64,000 bases of DNA, from positions 1,453,935-1,517,934 of the forward strand of contig BCHH01000001.1 of assembly GCA_001599595.1 (NCBI GenBank), read 5' to 3'. The position numbers and the translations under genes are program-made. Of this stretch, positions 45,088 to 56,065 are shown in pieces (the first letter of the stretch is position 1; each line of letters starts with the position of its first letter). Below the pieces are notes generated by a model. That model was not told the origin of the DNA, did not search any database, and saw only the letters and a list, made by a program, of their open reading frames with translations. The stretch comes from Beverwykella pulmonaria. Lineage: Eukaryota > Ascomycota > Dothideomycetes > Pleosporales > Melanommataceae.

Positions 45088-46017
45088 TCATGATGTGCTC
45101 TCTTTCTTCTTCGTGGTCCCGTCGCTCTTATCCCCCATGAGCTTTGCGCTCAACCCAATCATGCCAACAGCACCAGCCACTAGCAAGAAGTTGATCAATG
45201 TACCACTCCGATCTGCGCCCTCTGGTATATCGTTCCTCCGCCTACCCCGCCTCCTCGCGTAGATATGCTCATGCACATGATCGTGTGTCTGCTTGTGTCT
45301 CTGGTCATCGAAGTGCGGGACCTCGCTCCCTTGGCGCGTCTGTCCTGGGCCAAAGCCTCCGAACGCTTCACCTTCTGAGCTAACTCCTCCTTCCGCTGCG
45401 AAGTGCTCAGGCTTGTGATGTTGGTGCGGATGGTGGTGGTGTGGATGTTGATGGTGCGCATACTCGCTCCTCTTCGCGCTGTGCCGTCCGTAGCCCCCAC
45501 TATTATAGAAGCTCGGTGGCGGGCCCTGGAAGGTGCTTCTCTTCTTGTTCAGCCCCGTTGCGGGCCGGGAGCCCGCATAGCTCGCGCTGCTGTACGAGCC
45601 CTGTGGGTGCTTGCTCCCGCCATCTCCGCCTCCCCAGCGCCAGCGCGACGAACGCGAGGCTTGGTGCAATTGGTCGTCGTACTGCGCGCGCTTCTCAGGT
45701 ACGCTCAGGACGTGGTACGCTTCGCTGATCTGGACGAAGCGCGTGCTGGCAGTCGGGTCCGACGGGTTTTTGTCGGGGTGGTGTCGCTTGGAGAGGGCGA
45801 AGAACTGGCGTTTGATGTCGGAGGGGGTGGCGGTCGGGGGAAGCAAGAGCGTTTCGTAGTGTGTTGGCTGAGGGTCGAGGGTGCGGGGGGTTGTGTGGAA
45901 GGGCGAGGTGTGCGGGGGTGGTTGCGGTCGAGGGCAGGTATGCACGTGTGGGACTCGAGGGGCGGTGATCAGACAGGGTAGACGCCGGGCGAGGGGTTGT
46001 GGTGGGCGGAATGGCAT
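45088..46017 (-). CDS. J-domain protein, probably mitochondrial
   Basis: A single exon of 309 residues. The Arg/Pro-rich N-terminus without acidic residues (MPFRPPQPLARRLPCLITAPR) resembles a mitochondrial presequence. The J domain (about residues 52-115) has THYETLLLPPTATPSDIKRQFFALSKRHHPDKNPSD with the essential HPD triad, then ISEAYHVLSVPEKRAQYD. A Gly/Ser region and a very His-rich run (HHQHPHHHHPHQHH, about residue 185) follow. Near the C-terminus is one hydrophobic segment, INFLLVAGAVGMIGLSA, likely a membrane anchor, then a Lys-rich tail (KKKES). The protein should stimulate an Hsp70, and the layout fits a mitochondrial membrane-bound J protein. I cannot assign a specific orthologue. 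It is divergent from MetAP2 with only 255 bp between the start codons. Confidence 0.88.
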   Translation of the reverse strand: MPFRPPQPLARRLPCLITAPRVPHVHTCPRPQPPPHTSPFHTTPRTLDPQPTHYETLLLPPTATPSDIKRQFFALSKRHHPDKNPSDPTASTRFVQISEAYHVLSVPEKRAQYDDQLHQASRSSRWRWGGGDGGSKHPQGSYSSASYAGSRPATGLNKKRSTFQGPPPSFYNSGGYGRHSAKRSEYAHHQHPHHHHPHQHHKPEHFAAEGGVSSEGEAFGGFGPGQTRQGSEVPHFDDQRHKQTHDHVHEHIYARRRGRRRNDIPEGADRSGTLINFLLVAGAVGMIGLSAKLMGDKSDGTTKKKESTS

Positions 46018-46272
46018 CCCTCATACCGATTCTGGTGTTGGGTGTTTGGAGTCACGTTTGGATGTCCAAGAACAGAGGTCAATTGCCAGGTGCTGTTTGG
46101 CGCGAATGCACACATCGAAACGTCATGGGTGCAGCGACGAAAGAAGGCAAGTCTACGCGGCAGGGTCCGACCTCTACCGCATGTCGCGCGCGCGGAACTC
46201 GGTGTTCACTGCGGGGGGGCGAATGATAAAAGTTCAGCCTCCCCCTCCCTCTTTGACTTGGACCCCACAACC
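46018..46272. promoter_or_regulatory. Short bidirectional promoter, J protein / MetAP2
   Basis: Only 255 bp separate two divergent start codons, so both promoters must overlap here. No coding exon fits. A cytosine-rich tract lies just before the MetAP2 ATG. Confidence 0.6.
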
Positions 46273-47781
<1,509 letters not shown>

Positions 47782-48312
47782 GCGGGTTGGCGAGATGATA
47801 GGGTAGATGTGTGGTTTCTTCTTGGGAATAGGTAGCATGAGCATGGACATAGGGGTTAGCATTGCAATGGAAAAAAGGCTTGATTGTTCGCGAATACTTC
47901 CTAACTTCAAGAAGCCAACTGCGTATGCCGTTGACTATCATGAGGTCTTATGTGTGGATAAGCCTGTGCAGATTAGGAGAAAGTGAATTGGCAGGTGATG
48001 TGATGTGGTGTTCAGTGCGCGCTGACAATATCATCATCCCAACGCCACCCTATACATACACCTAATAGAAGCAAGTCCTCCACATACGACCATAGGAAGC
48101 TCCAAGCAGACGAACCCGTCCGATCTCGTGTACTGAATGGGCTTACCGGTGGGTTAGTAGTCGAGTGGGTGACCATTGGCGAATACCTACTGTTGTATGT
48201 TTTTGACTTTTTTTTTGGCTCCGATGAATAAACATGAGGACAATCTCTTTCTTCTTCAGGGATCTGAAAGTAGAAAGGCTTACATAGGGAAGGATAGAAG
48301 GAGAGACATAGA
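47782..48312. other. MetAP2 3' flank, no gene seen
   Basis: No coding exon is recognisable between the MetAP2 stop and the hAT-like insertion. Short frames on both strands have no domain. Confidence 0.5.
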
Positions 48313-48320
48313 AGTATCTT
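48313..48320. repeat. Target-site duplication, left copy
   Basis: AGTATCTT directly abuts the CAGGG end of the hAT-like element and is repeated exactly at 49250-49257. Confidence 0.9.
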
Positions 48321-49249
48321 CAGGGCTGCCAACCGGACGTAGTACGTACCCGTAGTACGTGAATTATACGGTCACGTGATACGTACAAACGTAATCGATT
48401 TGTGAGCCGTAGTTTTCGTTTCGTTTGGCATAAATCCTGTACGTACTACGCCTATACGTTAGTAACTTTGGTGGCGGGTTTCGTGCCCATTGGAGGAGGT
48501 TGTTTACCCGTTGGCATGAAGCTTTTTGTTGCTAAAGTTCGTGTTTTGTTGCAGCCACAAATCTCCTATGACTCGTGCAATAGGGGGATCGTTGGTGGCT
48601 TTAGGCATATTTGCGTATCATCGTGATGCAGCAATTTGTTCGATCTTCGCAGGCATCATCCGCGGCCCCATCAACGCCCTCCATCTCCCATCAAGCAGGT
48701 TCTCGAATTGGCAAGGCTCAGTGATAGGCGTCTATCTCGCGCCTCAACGCTGGCGCGGTGCGACAACGAGCTGGTATCGCGTGAAAACTAGCTCCGCGGT
48801 AATTGAACTGCCTCTCTACAATGAACGATCTAACGTCGCTTTAGATTGTTATTAATCCGCCTATCTCATCTTACGCTGTCGCAACAATCTTCAATCTAAA
48901 GCTCACAACAAGGCAGACAAGTTTGACGACTGGCGATCGCTCCTNTCACAAGAAAACTCGTTTCGCAACACTATCATCAATCCCNAGCAGCATAGGAAAG
49001 AACTGGCTGAGCAGGGGAGTAGTNCAGAGCGAGTTAACTACTCTAGCAGCTCACATAACAGCCACTACGCCCACGTAACTTCTCACTTTGAGGCGAAACG
49101 TACAAACGTAGCAGCAATTTCAAACGTTACTTTTACGCTGCGTACTTGGCTCTCAATTCACCCTTTACGTACGAACGTACCAACAATCTGAGAAGTAGCT
49201 GGCACAAAAAGGGCGAGCCGTAACGTAGTACGTACGATTGGCAGCCCTG
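48321..49249. mobile_element. Non-autonomous hAT-like element, 929 bp
   Basis: The ends are inverted: the left begins CAGGGCTGCCAA and the right ends TTGGCAGCCCTG, with weaker matching for about 25 bases further in. A perfect 8-bp direct repeat, AGTATCTT, flanks it, the length made by hAT transposases. Both subterminal regions are packed with ACGTAC/CGTACG/ACGTA motifs, likely transposase-binding repeats. The interior has only short frames with no transposase motif, so it would need enzyme from elsewhere. Three undetermined bases (48945, 48985, 49024) occur inside, possibly from collapsed near-identical copies in the assembly. The intact duplication and termini suggest a fairly recent insertion. 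Confidence 0.9.
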
Positions 49250-49257
49250 AGTATCTT
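49250..49257. repeat. Target-site duplication, right copy
   Basis: AGTATCTT immediately follows the right terminus of the element and is identical to the copy at 48313-48320. Confidence 0.9.
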
Positions 49258-50845
49258 GCTGTTTTGCATTGCGAGGAAATGATCTTTATGCTCTGCAGAA
49301 TCACAGACTCAATGCCCAGCTATTGTAACTCTTATCATACACTCTATATCTATCCATGCAGCCGCAGCGGGTTCCTTCTTCTTCTTCTTACTAAACAGCA
49401 CTGCCTTATGCCTCCTCTCCTCAAACCCAGCCCCTGATGCCGGACCTGACGAAAGAACATCACTTTGTCTACTCTCCTGCCTTCGTGTGTACCCACACCT
49501 TTTGCTAACATGTTGAACCTCGTTTCGAAGCCCCAAATGGGGCTAGAATCCGCAGCCAAAAAATCCACATTTTGTCGCATTGGTTACTGTCTCACCTGTC
49601 CGCGGTTCTTTCAGGTTGTGGAGTGCAACATACCTGGATTGAGCAAACTTAGCGTTGCTGCCGGCCAGTGTGGCGGCTGATGTACTCTTGGAAAGTAGGC
49701 GGGAAGATGGTATGCCAGAATGTCCGCTGAACTGCGTACCCGTTCCAAGCAAAACTTCCAATATCGTACTACAAGACCGCAACTCATCCTACAAGGTCTA
49801 TGGACTTTTTCTAGCAGCTTGGCCTTCAATTGTCGACCACGACTACAGGGCTTCGGTTTCCTCCATGCCCTCCATCCACGAGCCCCGTCTTGATCCTTAT
49901 CTCCAGAAATAGAGATAGCGAATTTGCGAGGATGTTTTCTGGTTAGAGTAGTGAAAGGCCGACCCTGACACCATTTTCGAAATCAATTACGGGGAGACCC
50001 AGTGGATGTTACTGGACCTGCAAGCATCTCTATTTACTCTTCGACGATGTGTCAAAACACTCAAGGAGAAATGGGGACCAACTAATGTAAACATTTTTGT
50101 AGTATTACTTCCTCTTGCGCGCACTGTCACAGAATTGGGAACCAAGAAGCAGCTCAGAGAAGCCCGTGAGATGCAACGGAAGTTCTTTGCTAGGTTTGCA
50201 AGAATCGAGGGCTCTGCATACATGCCAGCCTCAAATGCTCGATTCATAACTACGAGGAGGCTTTGTGACGAAGGGCCAATATCGGAGGTAAAAAATTGAT
50301 CGAAGACTTGTGTGACCAGCACTCCAATTCAGGCATCCCTGATATTGGAGTAGAGATTTCGATATTGATCGTTTCTGCAGGCATTCTCGGAGCGAAGACC
50401 ACGTTTTCCAAAGTAGAGAAATGTTTAAGGGAAGTGGTCGAAAGTCGAGCCTGCTGTCCCCAAAATCATCGAGACTCTGAGCTGGAAGAATGAACTGGCA
50501 TCTAGGCTGTCGATTTTGATGGAGAGCAGCCTGAAATGCGACTGCAGGTGTAAAAGGATATAAGAGGTGAACTCAATCTTCACCACCCTACTAAGTATCT
50601 TCGAAGCTAATCTCCCATCCCTTGAACCCAAGTCAAGTATAGCAACAAGCCGAAACTTCTACGAGCATACGAAGATGATCTGCTACACTAACATTCTCCG
50701 AGCCTTCTCCGACTTCGAGTCCGAGATCTGAAATGAACAATCGTCTATTCATTGCATACTTTCGAAACACTGGCGTTCAAATTTCTACAGGGCAAGAAAC
50801 AATATACCTCACAAAAATCTTCTTATTAACACCCCCCCAATCCCC
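49258..50845. other. No confidently recognisable gene
   Basis: The plus-strand frame at 50006-50299 (97 codons) is helical and charged and could be a relic, but no family can be named. The surrounding frames are short and stop-interrupted. Confidence 0.4.
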
Positions 50846-51183
50846 TCAGTAAAAGGCTCCACCCAACCCCCTTCGCCCCTTCCTCTGAATTTTCACCCTC
50901 ACCCCGCCCAACACTCGATTAACACATCCCATCATATCATAGTGTAGAAGATTCCCCAAATGGCCGTGCATCGGGTGTCTCCTCCTATTGAGTGCGTTAA
51001 CCCACGCGACTTCTTTCTGCATTTGGGAAAAGGAGCAAAGGGCAAGGATGGGAGAGAAGAGGGTTGTGATGTATATGGTTTGCACGCCAGCGACGTGGAA
51101 GCCGTTGGGGATGTGGGCGTTGCCGATGAAGGCGATGGCTGGGTGGAGGAATGGGATAGGGGGAGGTTGGGACGTGGATGTTC
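50846..51183 (-). pseudogene. Unrecognised coding-like remnant
   Basis: A minus-strand frame from about 51205 to 50846 reads PIPFLHPAIAFIGNAHIPNGFHVAGVQ, then a hydrophobic stretch (TIYITTLFSPILALCSF), then a basic tail ending GGAFY. It has no convincing ATG; an acceptor-like ATCAG lies just upstream at about 51215. The residue pattern looks protein-like, but I do not recognise a family and cannot find the preceding exon. It may be the 3' exon of a gene or a relic. Confidence 0.3.
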
Positions 51184-51215
51184 TTGGGGTTTTTCGTAGT
51201 CTGGGGTCGAAGTCT

Positions 51216-52440
51216 CACTGATAGATTATATGACCTTGGAAATTTTTCTGATCGAGAAGAGTGGGAATCTTTAGTCATATGTAGATCGTGTAGCAATGGT
51301 GGTTTTGAAGCTTTGACGGTGCTTTTTACGCCGCAGGATGTAGTCATTCCTTTGACAGTCCATAAACCACCTACTTCCTCGACACTGCGAACTATGAAAC
51401 TAAGATATATCGTATCTCTCAGCGAAACCCCAGCGTACAAATGGATATATACATGGTCTTCGAGATAATTTGCCATATATTTAGCCTCGAACATGTTACT
51501 TAATACTTCTACTTCTTCGGACGTAGTCGAAACCCTGTCCGAGAAGCCGGATGTGCGGAGCCCGCTTTGGGACTAGAAGTTGGGGCACTTTCCGTCTGTC
51601 CTTCATTCTAATATAAAAAGGGGTTTCGTATTCTGTTCTGGCTGGGTTGGGGTGTGCTGACTCCTACCTACCAGTTCAGTGCTCCTAACTTAGTATAGAT
51701 GGTCGAGCAATGCAAATTGAAGAACGAACGTGTACATATGAAAGAAGGAACCCATTCATATATTAAGTAGGGGTAAGCTAATATACACGGAAATGAGTAG
51801 CGTTGGTCCAAACAGACTCGCATGAGAGAGTTTGTGCACGGGCCATCCACAGTACGTATATCAGACCTAGGGAGGTTTAGGGTTCATACAAACACCTCTC
51901 GAAACGGTGAGAAGTTCTAATGTATGAATAGGTTTCCTTCCAAATGAATGGTTGCATGGCCAGCAAGGAGTCGAAGGAAATCCATCTTGGGCTGATGTGA
52001 AGGAATTTCGTAATTGTTAACAGAAATTTGCTTGTTTAGGTCTCATAGAGGTGTTAAGGTTAGAAGAACGGGAATGTCGAAAACAGCAAGCTTAAGTATA
52101 GAAATATTACGCTACATGAGCACACAATTCCAATATTAACTTATCATCCATCGCCATGCTCGACTTCGGGTCAAAAATCTTCATCGTCCATAATTTCCAT
52201 AAGAGCAAGGACCTTAATGACCACGCATTCTCTGCTATTCGGCCATGTATGGCAGTTGATCATGGTTTTTCTCAATAATAAGTATGTAATTCACTCGTCC
52301 TTGAAACAGAATGTGGGGAATGTGGGGGGAATGAGGGGTATTTGTATGCGGAGGCAGAGCTCCGATGGACCCAGTTCCAGCTCATTTATCATTTTCAACA
52401 GACTTCCTTAGACTTCCGAAAGATCTCTATATTGCAGAAA
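51216..52440. other. AT-rich, no recognisable gene
   Basis: Short frames only. The last 150 bp presumably holds the promoter of the SDR gene. Confidence 0.45.
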
Positions 52441-54068
52441 ATGGCGTCTCTCGATCCACCGCCACCCCCCAAACCGCTAAAGATCCAGGAACAGGACCTC
52501 AAAGGCAAAGTTGCTTTGGTAACGTATGTTAACTTGACCTTTGTCTCTTATTCTCAAGTTCTACTGTAAATCGACGAAAAATTTGGGGCGGGTACAATTA
52601 TGACATAGACGTTGGAGAAAATAGCGTGGAGACTGACCAACATTGATACCTACCTTTTCATCTTCTACTGGTCCATCGCGGGCAGACTGAGGAATGCGTT
52701 GAATTATTGCAGCAAAGAGATTGCAGTGAAGAGCGAGCGTTTGTGGCATGTGAAGCCATCTTTTCTTTAGGGGAAATCAGGGGTTTAGGGGCCAGTTGAG
52801 GGCGTACCTCGAATTAGTTGCATGTCGTCGTTTGTTCCAGTCGTTGAATACCGTCTCTTTTCAGTAGTTCCATTTTCGTCATACTTCTCTCTTCCACACC
52901 TTGCGTTGCTTCAAAATCCCAGAAACGACCTTGTAATTCCCAACAATTTGTCAACCACTTTCTCACCCCGTACTGTCCTTCAAACACTAGTTTGAGACCT
53001 TGACAACTCCTGTAACTCTTTCGATCTCCCTGAATTCTCTCATGCGTAGGCGTCAAAAGCATTCCTGATGTCTTCTAACTCTTTCACAGTGGGGCAACCA
53101 AAGGCATCGGCTGTGCCATCGCTCTCGAACTCGCTACGCGCGGCGCCTCTATCTTGGGAACATACACCAACACAACATCCGCTCATCTCTTCGACACGCT
53201 GTCCCACAGTATAACCACGCTCTACTCGCATTCAAATCCATCCTACCTCCCGACCACCTCGACTCCCAAACTTGTCGGCATTGCAGCTGACATCACATCG
53301 CCCTCTTCATCGACCACCATCCTCGAAGCCCTACGCACGCACTTCGACGGCAAAGTCGACATCGTAATACTAAATGCCGCTGTCATGGGCCTAGCAAAGA
53401 TGGGCGAGGGGACGCTAGATGTCGAGTGGGTGGATCGAACGTTAGCAGGAAACGTGCGGTTTCCAGTGTTGCTCATGGAGGGGCTGGTCGGTGGAGGGAT
53501 CTTGAGGCGGGATGGGAGAGTGGTGGCGATTAGTAGCGAGGGGGCGAGGGCGAGGCGCCCGAACGGGGGGTAAAATATTTCCTTCTTTTGTGTCTTATCG
53601 TTCTGTCCTGGATACAAAGTTGGTCCAATGGAGGCCTCGAGTCCACCACTGACGTCTGTTCCCACAGAGCCGTCTACGCCGCCAGCAAAGCTGCGCTCGA
53701 ATGCTTGATGAGGTACTTTTCTTCTCTCCATTTGGTTCCATTCTCTGCCACTATTCCAAACTACCCCTCTCTTACCCCCCACCTCATCTAGAAAATGGGC
53801 CGACGAACTTGGCACTCATCCCACTTGCTACGGCACGACCTTCAACTCCATCAGCGTGGGCTTCACCAAAACTGAAGCCTACAGCCGCATTCCATCAGAG
53901 ATCAAAGCCTCGCTTACGGCGGCCGATGCGGCGGAGGTTGCAGTCGGGAATCGGATTGGCGAGGTGCAGGACGTGGCGGATGTGGTGGGATTGCTGGTTG
54001 GAGAGAAGGCGAGGTGGGTGAGTGGGAGTGTGGTCGATGCTAGCGGGGGAAAGGCGAAGATTATGTGA
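52441..54068 (+). CDS. Short-chain dehydrogenase/reductase
   Basis: Exons 52441-52523, 53090-53569, 53668-53712 and 53792-54068 give about 294 residues. It is an NAD(P)-dependent oxidoreductase with a Rossmann fold. The glycine motif TGATKGIGCAIALE is completed across intron 1 (VALVT/GATKG), NAAVMG stands for the usual NAG/NNA motif, and the active site is Ser in AISSEGA with YAASK after intron 2. The end, VSGSVVDASGGK, is typical. The substrate cannot be predicted. Intron 1 is 566 nt (GTATGT..CTAAC..CACAG), about ten times the local norm; introns 2 and 3 are 98 and 79 nt. A noncanonical NAAV and the Ser/Thr-rich insertion after beta-strand 2 (SHSNPSYLPTTSTPK) make it somewhat atypical. Confidence 0.88.
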
Positions 54069-54513
54069 GGCGGGGCTGAGAGGGTAGAGATTGTGAGAAC
54101 GAATTCGGAAGGCGAGGTCGTATATTGTAAGGAGGGAAGGAAGGACTCGGAGCGATGACGCCGAGAAATTTTTGAACGAAGGCGTGACGCGTGGTTTATA
54201 TTACGGCGTGGCTCCCAGAGAAGAGCCTCAATATATATGTAAAGCATCCCATGTGGGCGATATGTTGCGCAGTATGACCCGGAAATGAAGGCGTGTTACA
54301 CTGGTACCTTACGAAGACTACTGCGGTGGAGCGAGTGAGCACAGTCCAGTGCTGGATAACAAGAACAGAGTCACTAGTGGGCCGCTGTGAACGAGACCTC
54401 TCTGCTCTGCCAGTTCACTGCTATGGTGTCTTCATGGGAGCCCATTATCCAAATTTGAGTATGTTTAGAATGGCCTGCAGACGGGTCTGCTTGTGGTTCT
54501 AGATCAAGTTTGG
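54069..54513. other. SDR 3' flank, no gene seen
   Basis: No credible coding content appears between the SDR stop codon and the remnant on the opposite strand. Confidence 0.45.
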
Positions 54514-55079
54514 TTACTCAGATTCCGGAAAATCAAGGAGTTTTTCTGATGTTGGGCATGGAGATATTGGAGACATCGGGGGGATTGTGTAGGCAGATGC
54601 AATGGCGTGATGGTTCCTCCACCAGTAGTTCGTCGTCTCTGTCTCATGGTAGCCTTGAAGGTGCAGCGAGGATGTGAGACCCGTGGGCGAAGGTGCCTGA
54701 TTGGGGGTCCTGCTGATGACATGAAGCAGAGCATGCTGATAACGCCTACCTTGGGAGTTACCATCTCTCGCTCTCTCCGAGATAACGGCAGTATATGAGG
54801 CCATATCAATATCAGGTATGATTGAGCTCGGTGGAGCGGCCTCGATGGTTTCTCCTAGCGGTATGTAGTCGGGCGAGATTCATCAATGTCGTTCGTAGGT
54901 CGCTGCCGGTTAAATCGTCATTAGGCAGATGATAGTTGCACGACAGTCGTGATGCTGAGGACCACACTTCTGATACAGCGTCCTTTCTCGTGTTTAGTGA
55001 GGGATGAGGTATGCCGTAGGAGGGGGACTGGGTTGGTAGCATAGGGAAAGAATTCTCCTGCTCTGGAATCCCACGCTCT
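54514..55079 (-). pseudogene. Unrecognised frameshifted reading frame
   Basis: Two adjoining minus-strand frames have protein-like composition. The first, about 55079-54890, reads DSEERGIPEQENSFPMLPTQ and LNTRKDAVSEVWSSASRL. The second, about 54895-54514, reads SPDYIPLGETIEAAPPSSII then MASYTAVISERARDG and ends KLLDFPESE. No GT..AG intron joins them, so a one-base shift near 54890 is needed. I know no matching family. It could be a decayed gene or the 3' part of one whose upstream exons I cannot place. Confidence 0.35.
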
Positions 55080-55180
55080 TCCGAATCTGATATGTGTTAC
55101 CTCATAAACAAACTGAGCAAAACTGTTCCTTCCACAACGAGATGCTCTCCGCTCCCCAACAAGCCTAATTCTGCTCTACC

Positions 55181-56016
55181 TTGAACAAATGGAGAGGTGA
55201 GAGCACCGAGACGGCCGTTTCCGGCACGCCGTACAGCGTCTTGGGACCTCATTCGGCCAAGCGCCCTCCTCTACTTCCTATTCCAGCGAGTCTCGACGCC
55301 GAAGAGTTTTCACCACATCTATCTCTTGAAGCTCGTCGTCGGAAGCATGCCACCGCTATTCGCCGTCTCGCCCGCCCAACATCCACCAATCCGGCAACGC
55401 GAAACTCGACGAACTCGTTCAAGTTCCAGTTACCGGTCAGCAATATGGCGACGCCGTTGCAGAAAGGTTGCAATTTATCTTGGCTCCGCAACCGGTCATC
55501 TGGCAGCGAATGCCCTGATTGGTGCAAAATTAGCCTTCGAAGCGACCGAATAGTAGCACCAACGGATAAATCAGCCCCTAGCACTCGACGGGCCTGGCTG
55601 TCCCGCTCTGCCCGCATTGCGCTCCACTGGCCGCGATGCTACCCCCAGAGACAGTCCGAACGGCATTTTGCAGTCCAGCCATACGACGCCTCCAGAAGAG
55701 CAAAATACGCGCGGAATTAGCGGAAACCCTAGGGCTCCCGTGGGCGCAGGACATGGTACTACTTCGCTATCAGCCTTCAGACACACGTCGATCCTATACT
55801 CGCGGCCTCTGTTTTATATCCCAATCCGCAGACGCTTCTGCTACAAGTCCCTCCAGCTGCTTGAATTCTTCCAGAGACTACCCCCACCAGTCCCAGGCGA
55901 CGCACAAATACACGGAGATGGTAGCAGCGCCTCTCGACAGTTGCCAGTTGCACATCGCCCGTCGAATCCTTGCCGAGATCCAGCTCCGCATCAACGGCTT
56001 CAATACCTACGGCTAG
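55181..56016 (+). other. Coding-like region split over frames, unassigned
   Basis: Three plus-strand frames each have protein-like stretches: FSPHLSLEARRRKHATAIRRLARP (frame of 55181), then VQVPVTGQQYGDAVAERLQFILAPQPVIW, then RAELAETLGLPWAQDMVLLRY and LHIARRILAEIQLRINGFNTYG (frame of 55636). I cannot join them with credible introns and recognise no domain. It lies directly upstream of the QutR-like gene, so it might be a decayed or mis-sequenced gene. Confidence 0.3.
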
Positions 56017-56065
56017 GCCTGGCGCCCCTCCCTGCGCACATACACACTACGCCTGCGAGCCTCCT

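Noticed and set aside
48526..48855. 109-codon frame inside the hAT-like element as a transposase piece
   Set aside because: No hAT motif can be read, and the element is too short. It is treated as a chance frame.
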